From Viridibacillus arenosi (GTDB lineage: Bacteria; Bacillota; Bacilli; Bacillales_A; Planococcaceae): a stretch of 64,000 nt of DNA. Below, in pieces: positions 52,886-62,970 of the stretch (the stretch's first letter is position 1; every line of letters begins with the position of its first letter). The notes below the pieces were generated by a model. That model saw nothing but the letters and a program-made list of their open reading frames with translations. It ran no database searches and was not told where the DNA came from. The stretch spans positions 124,001-188,000 of the forward strand of contig NZ_MSPW01000005.1 in the NCBI RefSeq assembly GCF_001955655.1, written 5' to 3'. Made by a program: the position numbers and the translations under genes.

Positions 52886-54529
52886 ATGCAGCAAATACAA
52901 CAACTTTTCCCTAGTGAAGACGGGAATCTAGAACAACGTAAAGAAATTTTAAATTATATAGAAAAGATTTTCACATCACTTGACGAATTGAAAGACCCAG
53001 AAAAAAGTACACTAGGTCCTATGCAAGAAAGATCCGCTAATTTCTATAAAGAACTAATTGAAAACTATGAAGTTCCTGTTAAATCAACTGGAATGGATAA
53101 TGTAGTAAATGATTTAATCGACTTAATGAAAGGCCATCCATACCATACAAGAAAGTTTGTAACAAACGTTCTACCAATGGCTAGTATTCCTGGCATCATC
53201 GGATTATTAACAACAACATTATTAAATGGAAATAATCTATGGGATGTTTATGGACCAGCTGCAGCTGAAAGTGAAGTAAAAGTTATTGGCATGATGTCAA
53301 AGCTTGTTGGCTATGATTTCACACAAAGCTGGGGTTATACAACTTGGGGAGGACAAGGGGCAGTATTTAGTGGATTACGTCTTGCAATTGCAAAACAATT
53401 CCCGCATGCAAAAGAAGAAGGTGTCCCTCGCAATTTATATTGCTTCGCTTCTGAAAACGCCCACTATAGTCTATTAAAATCTGCTGAAGCTGTTGGTATC
53501 GGTAGTAATAACCTTATTCGTGTAAAAGCGACTAGCGATCATTCGATGGATTTAAAAGACTTAGCAAACAAATTGGAAGAAGTTATTCATAAAGGCGGTA
53601 TTCCTGTCTATATCGTTGCTACTACTGGAGCAACAGATAGTTTTGCGATTGATGATGTCAAAGCTATTAAAGACATCACTTCTCAAGTTGAAGCTAAATA
53701 CGAGTTGAAACCAATCCATATTCACGCTGACTCGGCATTGGGTGGATTTTATTCTTTCTTTAAATCTTATGATTTCAATACAAACCCACTTAAATTCGAG
53801 GACAATGTAGTTGCAAGCTTGCAAAGCATTAATGAGCGTATGCAACATATTTCTTTGGCTGATAGCTTGTGCTTTGACTTCCAAAAGCTTGGACAAACAC
53901 CTTACTTAACAAGTTTATTTTTAGTCAAAGAAGGGAAACACTTCGGATTACTTGATTTAGAAGACTTTGATACACCTTATGTCGGTAATAGAGGGTATGG
54001 TAGTTATCATACAGGTTATACGCTAGAATGCTCTCGTATGGGTAGCTCAATAGCTATCTATGCTGCTTTAAATGCTTTCGGTGTAGAAGGTTATCAGCAA
54101 ATATTAGCTAACTATGTCCGTGTAAACCTAGCTTTCAGAGATAAAATCCAAAAACAACTTCCTAATGTATCCGTTGTGAATGATTCAAATATTGGTCCTG
54201 TAACAGCATTCCGTCTATATCCAAAAGGTTTAGATTGGTCTCAAGAAAAAACAGGTACCTTTACTTTGGAGCAAGTTCAAGCAATAAATAATTTAAATCA
54301 ATCTCTATTCGAAATACTTGGTCATAACCGTGAAAATGTTTTCTTTGGTGATACAACGAAGGTTTGCACTATCCCTGTCATCAATTCAGAAGATATGATT
54401 CCTGTTGCAGCTGCGAAACTTTTTGCAATTTCACCTTATACAGAGGTTCAACATTTAGATGAAATGGTAGCTTCTATTTCAAGTGCAATTCACACTTTGG
54501 AGGAGTCTAACATTGAAATTGTTTACTAA
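52886..54529 (+). CDS. PLP-dependent group II decarboxylase-like protein
   Basis: A 547-residue fold-type I PLP enzyme of the group II amino acid decarboxylase family (tyrosine, glutamate and related). Landmarks: the substrate loop [20 protein letters not shown], the cofactor-binding [24 protein letters not shown], and the PLP lysine at Lys334 in FDFQKLGQ, where the usual DPHK is altered. Substrate unknown. The ATG at 52886 has AGAGGTG 8 bases upstream; the earlier in-frame ATG at 52820 precedes the promoter -10. Its 3' end overlaps the chemoreceptor start by 17 bases. Confidence 0.85.
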   Translation: MQQIQQLFPSEDGNLEQRKEILNYIEKIFTSLDELKDPEKSTLGPMQERSANFYKELIENYEVPVKSTGMDNVVNDLIDLMKGHPYHTRKFVTNVLPMASIPGIIGLLTTTLLNGNNLWDVYGPAAAESEVKVIGMMSKLVGYDFTQSWGYTTWGGQGAVFSGLRLAIAKQFPHAKEEGVPRNLYCFASENAHYSLLKSAEAVGIGSNNLIRVKATSDHSMDLKDLANKLEEVIHKGGIPVYIVATTGATDSFAIDDVKAIKDITSQVEAKYELKPIHIHADSALGGFYSFFKSYDFNTNPLKFEDNVVASLQSINERMQHISLADSLCFDFQKLGQTPYLTSLFLVKEGKHFGLLDLEDFDTPYVGNRGYGSYHTGYTLECSRMGSSIAIYAALNAFGVEGYQQILANYVRVNLAFRDKIQKQLPNVSVVNDSNIGPVTAFRLYPKGLDWSQEKTGTFTLEQVQAINNLNQSLFEILGHNRENVFFGDTTKVCTIPVINSEDMIPVAAAKLFAISPYTEVQHLDEMVASISSAIHTLEESNIEIVY

Positions 54530-56210
54530 ATTCAAAAGCTCAATTTTATATAAATATGTATTTAGTTTTGTAATACCAATTGCGATTTTCTCGATCATTT
54601 TCAGCTTGGCACTATACTCGTTCTCAACACATATCATAAATAACTATGTGATTGTACAATTTGAAAAAAGCCTTACTTTAATATCCCAAGAAATTCTGGA
54701 AGATATAGATAAAGAACTTGTTATAAGTGCAGATAACAATAATGCTGAAAAATACAATGAATTACTTAGCATTTTGAACAAAAAACAAAAAGCGTTTGGT
54801 GTTGAAAATACATATGTTCTTTCAAATTCAAATGGTAAAGAACATATCGTTGCTTTAAGTAATACAGATGATCAACAAGCTGACTATACTTTCAATGACA
54901 ATATGATCAAGACAGTCAAGGATCAAAAAACTCAAACTAGTGAAATTTACAAAGATGAATACGGGATCCATAAATCGATATTTGTTCCTTTTATTGGTAC
55001 AGATATTATTTTTGGAATTGATATGGATGCTTCCTTTATCTCTTCTCTACAATCAACCGTTCTAATGATTTCAGTAGGTTTGACACTTATTTTTATAATA
55101 CTTGGAGCACTCATCGCTTACATCATAAGTAAACGGATTACGACTCCAATCGTTGCTGTTGTAGAATATGTGGAGGAAATTGCACAAGGTAATCTTACAT
55201 TGGAACGTTTAAAGACTAAAGGGCAAGATGAGGTTGCACAATTGTCCGAAGGCGTTCATAATATGGCAACCGATTTACGATCTTTAATCACTTCGATTGC
55301 AGAAAATGCTGAACAAGTCGCAGCTACTTCTGAAGAACTTACTGCTAGCTCCGAACAAACGAATGAATCGATTAAACAAATTACAGAATCAATGCAAGAA
55401 GTAGCAGCTGGCTCAGAAACGCAAACAAGTGCTGTAGAAGAAATGAATACGACCGTTTCAACGATTTCTACCAAAATGAATCAAATCGCTTCAAGTACTG
55501 AAGATGTATCTGCCAAAGCTCAAGAAACTTCGCTAATTGCTACAAGTGGAAACACAACTATCAACAGTGCTGTAGAGAAGATGAATACTACCTATGATGC
55601 CATTCAAGAGACATCTGCAGTAGTGAAACGTCTAAGCGATAATACTAGAGAAATCGGTAATATCGTGACACTCATAACTGAAATTACAGATCAAACCAAC
55701 TTACTTGCTCTAAATGCTTCAATTGAAGCGGCTCGTGCAGGTGATCACGGTAAAGGTTTTGCTGTGGTTGCACAAGAAGTCCGTAAATTAGCTGAGCAAT
55801 CTCGCGAAGCAGCAAATGAAATTAGAACACGGATTGAAACAATACAAACCGATTCAACAGACGCCTCCGAATCAATGGCTATTAGCTATGGCAACTTAAA
55901 AGACAGTGCGACAACATTCGAAAATGCAGGCGAAGCTTTTGAGAACATTGTTACATCTGTAGACCAAGTAAATGCTCAAATGACTGAAGTGAATAACGCC
56001 ATTGAGAATATGAATAAAGGTATTGAAGATATTGCACAGTCGATGGACCAGGTAAGCGTCATTTCTGTAGAAACATCTAGCAGCATTCAAAATGTAGCTG
56101 CTGCCTCAGAAGAACAATCTGCTAGCATCGAAGAAATTACCACTTCTTCAAATAATCTTGCTCAAATGGCCGAAACATTACACCGCACCGTTCATAAATT
56201 TAAAATCTAA
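54513..56210 (+). CDS. Methyl-accepting chemotaxis protein
   Basis: A 565-residue chemoreceptor. Membrane helix 1 spans about 13-36, a small extracellular sensor of about 145 residues follows (37-181, single-Cache-like), helix 2 covers about 182-206, then HAMP, and a cytoplasmic coiled coil whose signalling tip reads [20 protein letters not shown]. It starts at a TTG with GGAGG 9 bases upstream, inside the last codons of the decarboxylase gene, so the two are translationally coupled. This suggests that the receptor senses the decarboxylase substrate or product (inference). Confidence 0.9.
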   Translation: MKLFTKFKSSILYKYVFSFVIPIAIFSIIFSLALYSFSTHIINNYVIVQFEKSLTLISQEILEDIDKELVISADNNNAEKYNELLSILNKKQKAFGVENTYVLSNSNGKEHIVALSNTDDQQADYTFNDNMIKTVKDQKTQTSEIYKDEYGIHKSIFVPFIGTDIIFGIDMDASFISSLQSTVLMISVGLTLIFIILGALIAYIISKRITTPIVAVVEYVEEIAQGNLTLERLKTKGQDEVAQLSEGVHNMATDLRSLITSIAENAEQVAATSEELTASSEQTNESIKQITESMQEVAAGSETQTSAVEEMNTTVSTISTKMNQIASSTEDVSAKAQETSLIATSGNTTINSAVEKMNTTYDAIQETSAVVKRLSDNTREIGNIVTLITEITDQTNLLALNASIEAARAGDHGKGFAVVAQEVRKLAEQSREAANEIRTRIETIQTDSTDASESMAISYGNLKDSATTFENAGEAFENIVTSVDQVNAQMTEVNNAIENMNKGIEDIAQSMDQVSVISVETSSSIQNVAAASEEQSASIEEITTSSNNLAQMAETLHRTVHKFKI

Positions 56211-56216
56211 AAATAA

Positions 56217-56266
56217 TAAAACTCTCTATTACCTTATTAATTTTCTGGTAATAGAGAGTTTTAATT
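56217..56266. terminator. Bidirectional terminator
   Basis: An AAAACTCTCTATTACC / GGTAATAGAGAGTTTT stem, between the convergent chemoreceptor and phosphatase genes. Confidence 0.88.
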
Positions 56267-56279
56267 TAGCTTAATAAAA

Positions 56280-57062
56280 TTATTCCAAACAATATTCTTG
56301 TATTGCCTTCCTTTTTTCCTCTGTCAGCCCAAATTCTTTTTCAAAAAATGTACTATAATTTCCATAACGCTTTTTAATGGCATCAAAAGTAGCTTGTAAA
56401 TATCTCTCTTTAGCACTCATGATGTCACCAAAATGCTGTAATTGTTCTGAATTTAAATGTTGCGACAACATAGGAATCATCGCATCTTGCACTGGCTTCA
56501 TACAATCATTTGTTATTAAATAATCCTGCATTATAATGTCTTCATCTACACCTAAAACAAGTAAGATAAGCGCCCCACCCACACCTGTTCGATCCTTACC
56601 TACCGCACAATGATGTAATAATCCAAGATTTTCAGGATTCTGAATAATGTCCATTAAACGCTTATACGAAGGATTATCCAATGGTAAATGTCCATAGAGT
56701 TCAGTAAAAACGTCCGCATTAACAGTTTGTAGAAACGCTCGATTATCCATTTCCTTCAAAGAAGAAGTCGGCATTTTAAAACCTACATCACCTTTTGCTG
56801 GAATTCGCTCATTGTGTACGTTTTCTAATTGCGGGTCCGGCTTTGCTTCTGCTTCTTTATCATCTCGATAATCAAAAATCGTTTTAATCCCTAAAGTTTT
56901 AAATAGTTCATGATCAGCTGTAGTCATCTTATGTAACTCGCCTGAACGATAAAACACACCGTATTTCACTTTGCGACCATCTGCTACAGGGTATCCTCCC
57001 ATATCTCTGAAGTTCACAACTTGTTCAAACGGTAACACACGATTCCCATTATCTATAGACAT
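56280..57062 (-). CDS. Tyrosine-protein phosphatase (Y_phosphatase3 type)
   Basis: A 260-residue phosphatase of the bacterial Tyr/Ser family (as in Listeria LipA/YvcJ-like enzymes), cytoplasmic. The P-loop HHCAVGKDRTG (Cys-x5-Arg, with the extra K-D) is near residues 154-164; the N-terminal NFRDMGGYPV is the family's opening motif. It may act on phosphoproteins or phosphoinositide-like compounds. The ATG at 57062 has GTGGGA 6 bases upstream; an in-frame TTG at 57083 does not. It lies between two chemoreceptor genes but on the opposite strand. Confidence 0.9.
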   Translation of the reverse strand: MSIDNGNRVLPFEQVVNFRDMGGYPVADGRKVKYGVFYRSGELHKMTTADHELFKTLGIKTIFDYRDDKEAEAKPDPQLENVHNERIPAKGDVGFKMPTSSLKEMDNRAFLQTVNADVFTELYGHLPLDNPSYKRLMDIIQNPENLGLLHHCAVGKDRTGVGGALILLVLGVDEDIIMQDYLITNDCMKPVQDAMIPMLSQHLNSEQLQHFGDIMSAKERYLQATFDAIKKRYGNYSTFFEKEFGLTEEKRKAIQEYCLE

Positions 57063-57322
57063 AATATATCCCACTCTCTTCAATTATTAGAATATTCCAT
57101 ATATGTTAGAGTAGCATCTTTCCGAGCAATAAGGAATATTTAAAGCAGCTACTTCAAATTAAGACTTTTAAAACGATAAAAGTATATGACAATAAACTAA
57201 TTATATTTCCCTACCATCTTCACGTTTTTATGTCTTTTAGACTAATACTTGTTGACTATTTACTGTTTTTCCATCAAAGTAATTATTATATTAAATCTAA
57301 AAAAGGGAGAAGGTTCCAAGAT

Positions 57323-59008
57323 ATGTCTGTCGGAAAAAAATTAAATATAGGATTCCTCAGTATTGTTGGTTTATTAGCTTTAATAATTGTTTTATCTTAC
57401 TATCAATATTCTAAAATCCAATCACAGGTTGAGGAAGCATTTGATCACCGTTTTGTTCAAATAGAAATCATAAAAGATATTCAATTTGGTCTAGCAATGC
57501 AAGACTCTTCTTTGCGTTCTTATTTCATACAAGACATTGACGTAAGACTTGATAATTTACATACGTATCAAAACTTAGTAGACGATAAAATTGCTGAATT
57601 ATCTCAAATAGTCCGTTCCGAAGAAATGAAAGGCTATTTAAAAGAAACGACTAAATTTAACGATGATTTTAATATTGCAGTTGCAAGTGCATTGAAAGAA
57701 TTTGATAACGGCAATAAAGACGCTGCAATCCAAATAGTTGATACAACTGCTACGAGCGCAAGTAAAGGTCTTCTAGACTCATCTAACAATATTATTCAGT
57801 ACCAAAAAGAGAAGTTACAAATTACTAGTGATGGATTAAAAACTCTTCTTAAACAATCTCTATGGAGTTCAATAGCTGCTTTAATAATTAGCTTAGCTCT
57901 AGGTGTATTTTTCATTAGCTTCATTAGAAAGTCGATAACAAAGCCATTAAAAGAAGTAGTTCAATCTGCTGAGATTATTGCTACGGGTGATTTATCTCAA
58001 TCGTATATTACATACAAATCTAAAGATGAGATTGGTACATTGGCAAACGTCTTCAACAATATGAAGATCAATTTACGAGGACTCATCCATAATATTCAAA
58101 CAAACAGTGAGCATCTCTCTGCTTCTTCACAGGAATTGTCAGCTAGTACTGAGGAAATTACTGCAGCTGGGGGCGAAGTAGCAATTCGTATCCACCAAAC
58201 AGCAGATATCGCTTCTATTTCTGCTTCGGCAGCGAAAGAAAGTGCAGTTGCAATGGACGAAACAGCAGCTGGTGTTCAGCGTATAGCTGAAGCAACACAA
58301 ACTTTACATCAAAATACCGTTAATATGGCTACTACTGCAAAAGATGGTGTAAAAACAATTGATGTAGCTCAAGATCAAATGCAAATCATTTCCAATTCAA
58401 CTAACTTAATTGCTGAACTAACAGGAAAACTAAGCAAACAATCTGAAGAAATTAGCGCCATTACGCATGTCATTACGGATATTACAGACCAAACAAATTT
58501 ACTTGCACTAAATGCTGCAATCGAAGCAGCTCGTGCAGGCGAACATGGTAAAGGCTTTGCTGTTGTAGCAGATGAAGTCCGTAAACTTGCCGAGGAGTCA
58601 AAAAAATCAGCGATTCAAATTGTAACACTTACTGAAGAGATTCAAACTGATACTAAAAACGTTGCCTCCGCTGTGAGTGAAGGTTTAACCTCTGTCAAAG
58701 ATGGTGTTCAAGTTATTGGAGAAGCAGGAGTAGCTTTCAAAACCATTTCTTCTGCTATTGAATCAATCACTGTCCAAGTAGAAGAAATTTCAGCTACTTC
58801 AGAAGAAATTTCAGCTAGTGCTGAAGAGGTTTCCGCATCTGTTACTGAAATTGCAAGCGGAGCATCAGATTCATCGGATAATATAACATTAATCTCGTCA
58901 TCTATTGAAGAACAAACTACTTCGATGAACCAAGTTAACTCAGTTGCTGAAGATTTAAGTACAAACGCTCAAGAATTACAAGACATGATCCAAGAATTTA
59001 AAGTGTAA
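57323..59008 (+). CDS. Methyl-accepting chemotaxis protein with four-helix-bundle sensor
   Basis: A 561-residue chemoreceptor. Helix 1 ([20 protein letters not shown]) is followed by a 4HB_MCP-type periplasmic four-helix sensor of about 150 residues, helix 2 ([20 protein letters not shown]), HAMP, and the signalling domain with tip [20 protein letters not shown]. The ATG at 57323 has GGGAGAAGG 9 bases upstream; the ATG at 57230 has no site. Monocistronic. Ligand unknown. It is related to the other receptor only in the cytoplasmic half. Confidence 0.9.
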   Translation: MSVGKKLNIGFLSIVGLLALIIVLSYYQYSKIQSQVEEAFDHRFVQIEIIKDIQFGLAMQDSSLRSYFIQDIDVRLDNLHTYQNLVDDKIAELSQIVRSEEMKGYLKETTKFNDDFNIAVASALKEFDNGNKDAAIQIVDTTATSASKGLLDSSNNIIQYQKEKLQITSDGLKTLLKQSLWSSIAALIISLALGVFFISFIRKSITKPLKEVVQSAEIIATGDLSQSYITYKSKDEIGTLANVFNNMKINLRGLIHNIQTNSEHLSASSQELSASTEEITAAGGEVAIRIHQTADIASISASAAKESAVAMDETAAGVQRIAEATQTLHQNTVNMATTAKDGVKTIDVAQDQMQIISNSTNLIAELTGKLSKQSEEISAITHVITDITDQTNLLALNAAIEAARAGEHGKGFAVVADEVRKLAEESKKSAIQIVTLTEEIQTDTKNVASAVSEGLTSVKDGVQVIGEAGVAFKTISSAIESITVQVEEISATSEEISASAEEVSASVTEIASGASDSSDNITLISSSIEEQTTSMNQVNSVAEDLSTNAQELQDMIQEFKV

Positions 59009-59015
59009 AACTATA

Positions 59016-59056
59016 GAAAGGTGCCAAGGTCTTAAAAAGTCTTGGCATCTTTTTTG
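59016..59056 (+). terminator. Intrinsic terminator of the second chemoreceptor gene
   Basis: An AAAGGTGCCAAG / CTTGGCATCTTTTTT stem with a 12-base loop, 8 bases after the stop codon. Confidence 0.88.
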
Positions 59057-59111
59057 TACTTTTTCAAACCATATCTAGACAAATGGTTAATAAAGGTTTA
59101 TTATTTTAATA

Positions 59112-59130
59112 GTTACTTAACCTAACTAAC
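59112..59130. promoter_or_regulatory. Candidate MarR operator
   Basis: GTTACTTA-ACC-TAACTAAC is a 19-base inverted repeat (7 of 8 arm positions) ending 5 bases before the GGAGG ribosome site of the MarR gene. Its position over the leader fits autorepression of the MarR-MFS operon. Confidence 0.5.
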
Positions 59131-59150
59131 TATACGGAGGATATTTCGAT

Positions 59151-59570
59151 ATGCAACCACATCAAGCTTTTTTTCATGAATACCGAATGATGTACCGCCC
59201 CTTCATTAACAAATTGAACGTTTATTTGGCGAGCCATCAACTTTATAGCTCACAATGGGCTATCCTACGATTACTCATTAGTGAAAAATCACTTACTCTT
59301 GTTGAAATTTCTAATTCCTTGAATGTAGAAAAACCAACTACTACTAGAATGATTCAAAAATTAATCGAACTTGGTTATGTAACTACCGTACCAGGTAAAG
59401 ATAAACGTGAAAAAAAAGTACAGTTGACTCCATTTGGACACGATGTATGTAAAGATGTACAAGTAACAATTGAACAATTTCAACTTGATGCATTAGAGGG
59501 TATAAGTGTAGAAGAACAAATTATCGTAAGTAAAGTCCTCGAGACTGTTAGAAATAATCTATTAAAATAG
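59151..59570 (+). CDS. MarR family transcriptional regulator
   Basis: A 139-residue winged-helix MarR protein: SSQWAILRLLISEKSLTLVE, SNSLNVEKPTTTRMIQKLIE (recognition helix), and wing GKDKREKKVQLT. It is followed after 16 bases by an MFS transporter, the classic repressor-exporter pair, so it probably represses both until a ligand is bound. CGGAGG lies 10 bases before the ATG, and a dyad lies over the leader. Confidence 0.92.
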   Translation: MQPHQAFFHEYRMMYRPFINKLNVYLASHQLYSSQWAILRLLISEKSLTLVEISNSLNVEKPTTTRMIQKLIELGYVTTVPGKDKREKKVQLTPFGHDVCKDVQVTIEQFQLDALEGISVEEQIIVSKVLETVRNNLLK

Positions 59571-59586
59571 GAGATGCGAATAACGA

Positions 59587-60783
59587 ATGTCTAAAGAAAA
59601 ACTCTGGACAAAGGATTTTATCATTGTTTCATTAATTAATTTTCTAATTACATTAATTTTTTTCATGTTGATGGTCACTATTGCATCATTTGCAAAATCA
59701 GAATTTAACGCCTCAACTAGCATGGCCGGTTTAGTATCTAGTATTTTCATTATCGGAACATTAATCGGTCGCCTAGTTACTGGTCGAATTATTGGCGACG
59801 TAGGAAGTAAAAAAACATTATTAATCGGACTAATTGCTTTTTCAGCTACTACAGCATTGTATTTCGGTGCATTTAATCTACCTCTTTTACTAGCAAACCG
59901 CTTTCTACACGGGCTTTCTGTTGGAATTGCAAGTACTGCAACGGGTACAATCATTGCCCAACTAATTCCACCTACACGACGTGGTGAGGGTATTGGTTAT
60001 TACAGTATGAGCGCCATTATGGCAACTGCAGTAGGCCCATTTGTAGGTATTTTACTCACTCAAATCTTCACAGATTTCTATATGATTTTCTTAATCAATT
60101 TAGGATTATCTTTCATCTGCTTAGCTACTTTCTTATTAGTAAAAGTACCACAGCCAGCAGCAACTAAATCTTCACAAAACGAAAGAGCTTCTACTTCAGG
60201 ATTTAAACTTTCAAACTTTATCGAAATGAAAGCTGTTCCTATCTCATTCGTAGCTCTAGTCATCGGCTTTAGTTATTCAGGAGTTATGTCATTCTTATCC
60301 TTTTATTCAGAGTCTATTAATCTAGTCACTGCAGGTAGTTACTTCTTCCTTATTTATGCAATTGTTATATTACTCTCAAGACCATTTACTGGACGCTTAA
60401 TGGATACTAAAGGTGCCAACATAATCGTCTATCCAAGTCTAATCATCTTTGCAGTTGGAATGACATTATTCAGTCAAGCAAACTCAGGTATTATTCTGCT
60501 TTTAGCTGCCGCATTAATCGGTCTAGGCTATGGTAACTTTAATTCCATTGCCCAAGCACTTGCGATTAAAGTAACACCCAATCATCGATTAGGATTAGCA
60601 ACATCCACTTATTTTATATTTTACGATTTTGGTCTAGGTGTAGGACCATATTTACTCGGCTTCCTAGTACCTGTATTTGGCTATCGTCATCTATTTCTTT
60701 CAATGGTAATAGTCATCTTAATTTCAATTGTTCTATATTATTTTCTACACGGTCGAAAAGATAAAGCTCTTTTACAAGCTTGA
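59587..60783 (+). CDS. MFS transporter (drug/metabolite efflux type)
   Basis: A 398-residue twelve-helix major facilitator. The motif A region between helices 2 and 3 is GRLVTGRIIGDVGSKKTL, and its counterpart in the second half is SRPFTGRLMDTKGAN. The motif-C-like segment is GPFVGILL. It resembles YfkF/YwoG-type exporters. The substrate is unknown; operon with the MarR repressor suggests an efflux role induced by its substrate. GGAGATG serves as ribosome site. Confidence 0.9.
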   Translation: MSKEKLWTKDFIIVSLINFLITLIFFMLMVTIASFAKSEFNASTSMAGLVSSIFIIGTLIGRLVTGRIIGDVGSKKTLLIGLIAFSATTALYFGAFNLPLLLANRFLHGLSVGIASTATGTIIAQLIPPTRRGEGIGYYSMSAIMATAVGPFVGILLTQIFTDFYMIFLINLGLSFICLATFLLVKVPQPAATKSSQNERASTSGFKLSNFIEMKAVPISFVALVIGFSYSGVMSFLSFYSESINLVTAGSYFFLIYAIVILLSRPFTGRLMDTKGANIIVYPSLIIFAVGMTLFSQANSGIILLLAAALIGLGYGNFNSIAQALAIKVTPNHRLGLATSTYFIFYDFGLGVGPYLLGFLVPVFGYRHLFLSMVIVILISIVLYYFLHGRKDKALLQA

Positions 60784-60786
60784 TAC

Positions 60787-60836
60787 AAAGAAAAGGTTTT
60801 GCCCCCACTACAACGTTTGGGCAAAACCTTTTTTCT
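60787..60836. terminator. Intrinsic terminator after the MFS gene
   Basis: An AAAAGGTTTTGCCC / GGGCAAAACCTTTT stem with a TTTTTT tail, 4 bases after the stop codon; it may also serve the convergent VOC gene. Confidence 0.9.
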
Positions 60837-60887
60837 TTAAATACTATTCTTGAAAATTTTAATATCTACTTTAAAATCATTATACAA

Positions 60888-61280
60888 TCACTCAAATGTA
60901 AGTTGCCAAGAAACACCAAATTGATCAACAAGCCAACCAAACTTTTTGCTAAAGCCATAATTACCTATTGGCATTAACTCACTACCTCCATCAGATAACT
61001 TGCCGTACAAATAATCTATTTCCTTCTCTAAATCACAAGTAATATAAAGAGAAAATGCTGGAGTAAATGTAAAATTATGTTTTATATTACTATCGATACA
61101 CAAAATCTCCTGACCTTTCAATGAAAATGCAGCTTTCATTACACTACCCTCAGTTCCAGTTTCATTAGCCCCATAACGGGTAATATGTAAAACTTTTGAA
61201 TCTGGAATTAAAGAAACATAATAATTCATGGCTTCCTCAGCATTCCCTTGAAACATTAAAAACGGCGTCACTTTTGTCAT
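60888..61280 (-). CDS. VOC family protein (PhnB/3-demethylubiquinone-methyltransferase-like)
   Basis: A 130-residue single-module VOC protein of the PhnB-like group: KVTPFLMFQGNAEEAMNYYV at the start, SVMKAAFSLKGQEILCIDS in the middle, and the closing block FGWLVDQFGVSWQL. Such proteins are common and mostly uncharacterised; the old methyltransferase name is not supported. The ATG at 61280 has AGGGTGG 5-6 bases upstream. It follows the ArsR gene by 56 bases on the same strand and may be co-transcribed with it. Confidence 0.88.
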   Translation of the reverse strand: MTKVTPFLMFQGNAEEAMNYYVSLIPDSKVLHITRYGANETGTEGSVMKAAFSLKGQEILCIDSNIKHNFTFTPAFSLYITCDLEKEIDYLYGKLSDGGSELMPIGNYGFSKKFGWLVDQFGVSWQLTFE

Positions 61281-61336
61281 TTTTACCACCCTTTCGCTAC
61301 TGTTACTATCAGTTGAATAGTTATTACATTTACCAA

Positions 61337-61672
61337 CTACTCTGTATCTTTCCTAGTCTCACTTTCTACAACATACTTCAATTTTGTTAACTTGTTATTC
61401 CAAAACTGCTCATAGAAGGCTAGCCATTGCTTCAATTCTGTCAATGGTTCTGGTTGTAGCATAAAGATTTTCTCTCTACCCACTTTTGTACCACGTACAA
61501 GCTCCGCATCTGCAAGTACATGAAGATGCTTTGCTATTGCTGTACGACTCATATCAAAATGCGTAGTAATTTCTGCAATGGACCGTTCCTTTGTAGCTAA
61601 TAAATGTAATACTTCTCTACGTGTTGGATCAGCAATTGCTTGGAACACATCATACTTTTCTGCAGCTGCCAT
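61337..61672 (-). CDS. ArsR family transcriptional regulator
   Basis: A 111-residue winged-helix ArsR-type protein (VFQAIADPTRREVLHLLATK, TTHFDMSRTAIAKHLHVLAD, wing GTKVGREKIFML). It has no metal-binding cysteines, placing it in the SRPBCC-linked subgroup rather than the metal sensors. It starts 2 bases after the SRPBCC stop, with GAAGGC inside that gene's end as ribosome site. It probably binds the twin dyads upstream of the operon and represses it. Confidence 0.92.
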   Translation of the reverse strand: MAAAEKYDVFQAIADPTRREVLHLLATKERSIAEITTHFDMSRTAIAKHLHVLADAELVRGTKVGREKIFMLQPEPLTELKQWLAFYEQFWNNKLTKLKYVVESETRKDTE

Positions 61673-61674
61673 AC

Positions 61675-62109
61675 TTAGCCTTCAACCACTTTTTTGAATT
61701 TGTGCTGAACGATACCAACCCAACCTTGTTCCATGGTATCTCGAATAATAGAGCTTGGCTGTTGTGCTTTCGTTACAATAGTATCTGCATACTTCCATCC
61801 ACCGTGAATAAGCGTAAATTCGGTTTTCTCTCCTAATGCTTTTAAAATGAAAGTCACAACCCAGCCATCAATATCCCATTCAAAAGATAAGCGATTTGGT
61901 TCATTGATCTCGATTACTTTACAAGGTGAAGGGCCAAATGGAGATTGCACTTGGAATTCATATCCTTTTTCTAATTTAAAATTATTCGGCATAAACCAAG
62001 CTTCAATTCCTTCAGCTGTCGATACATAATCCCACACCTTCTGAATAGGGGCATTTACGAGCACTGTTTGTTTTATATCTTGTAATTTCTCTTGACTATT
62101 GTTTGTCAT
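61675..62109 (-). CDS. SRPBCC (AHSA1-like) domain protein
   Basis: A 144-residue START-like protein of the AHSA1 family. Typical blocks are VLVNAPIQKVWDYVSTAEGI, EAWFMPN, RLSFEWDIDGWVVTFILKAL, and the closing TMEQGWVGIVQHKFKKVVEG. These small hydrophobic-pocket proteins bind lipids or aromatic compounds; pairing with ArsR is a standard arrangement of unknown purpose. AGGAG precedes the ATG. First gene of the operon. Confidence 0.9.
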   Translation of the reverse strand: MTNNSQEKLQDIKQTVLVNAPIQKVWDYVSTAEGIEAWFMPNNFKLEKGYEFQVQSPFGPSPCKVIEINEPNRLSFEWDIDGWVVTFILKALGEKTEFTLIHGGWKYADTIVTKAQQPSSIIRDTMEQGWVGIVQHKFKKVVEG

Positions 62110-62133
62110 TAATATTCTCCTTTTCCGACTAAA

Positions 62134-62192
62134 ATTATATAACCATTTGGTTTCGTATCATGATTATATAAAACCATTTGGTTTCATGTCAA
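62134..62192 (-). promoter_or_regulatory. Promoter with tandem ArsR operators
   Basis: Minus-strand promoter: TTGACA (62187-62192), 18-base spacer, TATAAT (62163-62168), near consensus. The 12-base palindrome AACCATTTGGTT occurs twice, at 62172-62183 inside the spacer and at 62141-62152 downstream of the start, 31 bases apart (about three helical turns). A second TATAAT at 62134-62139 follows. This fits strong autorepression by the ArsR protein. Confidence 0.7.
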
Positions 62193-62289
62193 TAAAATAG
62201 ATAACCTAATCTTGTGATTTCAATTATTTACCGAAGTACTATATGATTATTAGTCAAAGGGACTGTTATTAATTAGGGGGGCTAAATAG

Positions 62290-62970
62290 ATGACCAACAT
62301 TTTAATTGTGGATGATGATGTTAATATTCTAAATTTGGTAGAGGTACATTTACGAGATGCTGGATACCATGTATTTAAGGCAAATGATGGTATAGAAGCA
62401 TTGCGCATTCTTAAAGGTACGCTCTGTGATTTAGCAGTTATTGATGTGATGATGCCATATATGGATGGCTATTCTTTAACAAAAGAAATACGTCAGCAGT
62501 ACGATATTCCTGTTATCTTACTAACTGCAAAAAACCAAATTACCGATAAGGAAAAAGGCTATGATTCTGGCACTGATGATTATCTTGTAAAGCCATTTGA
62601 ACCACAAGAATTACTATTTCGTATTAAAGCATTATTACGTCGTTATGATAAACAAGTTGATGATTCTGTCGTTCGTCTAGGTGATATCTCAATAAATAAA
62701 GCAAATTATGAAGTACAAATTGGCACTCGTACAATATTTTTGCCATTAAAGGAATTTGAATTAATGTATTTTTTAATGTCTCACCCTAAACAAGTATTTT
62801 CTAGAGAGCATTTAATTGAACAAGTTTGGGGATTAGACTTTGCAGGTGATGATCGTACGGTAGATGTTCATATTAAACGGCTGCGTGAGCGCTTTTCAGA
62901 CTTAACAGATACCATTCATATTAAAACTGTACGGGGAATCGGTTACTTATTGGAGGACAAAAGTATATGA
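62290..62970 (+). CDS. hssR: OmpR-family response regulator, HssR-like
   Basis: A 226-residue response regulator. The receiver has acidic residues DDD near 8-10, the phosphorylated Asp in VIDVMMP near residue 52, and Lys in LVKPFEP. The winged-helix output domain ends with RTVDVHIKRLRERF. Segments such as SGTDDYLVKPFEPQELLFRI and LPLKEFELMYFLMSHPKQVF closely recall staphylococcal HssR, the haem-responsive regulator; the assignment is from memory and moderate. The stop overlaps the kinase start as ATGA. GGGGGG lies 8 bases before the ATG. Confidence 0.85.
   Translation: MTNILIVDDDVNILNLVEVHLRDAGYHVFKANDGIEALRILKGTLCDLAVIDVMMPYMDGYSLTKEIRQQYDIPVILLTAKNQITDKEKGYDSGTDDYLVKPFEPQELLFRIKALLRRYDKQVDDSVVRLGDISINKANYEVQIGTRTIFLPLKEFELMYFLMSHPKQVFSREHLIEQVWGLDFAGDDRTVDVHIKRLRERFSDLTDTIHIKTVRGIGYLLEDKSI

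Noticed and set aside
56280..57062. Tyrosine phosphatase as part of a chemotaxis operon
   Set aside because: It is on the opposite strand from both flanking chemoreceptors and separated by a terminator on one side; no functional link is visible.
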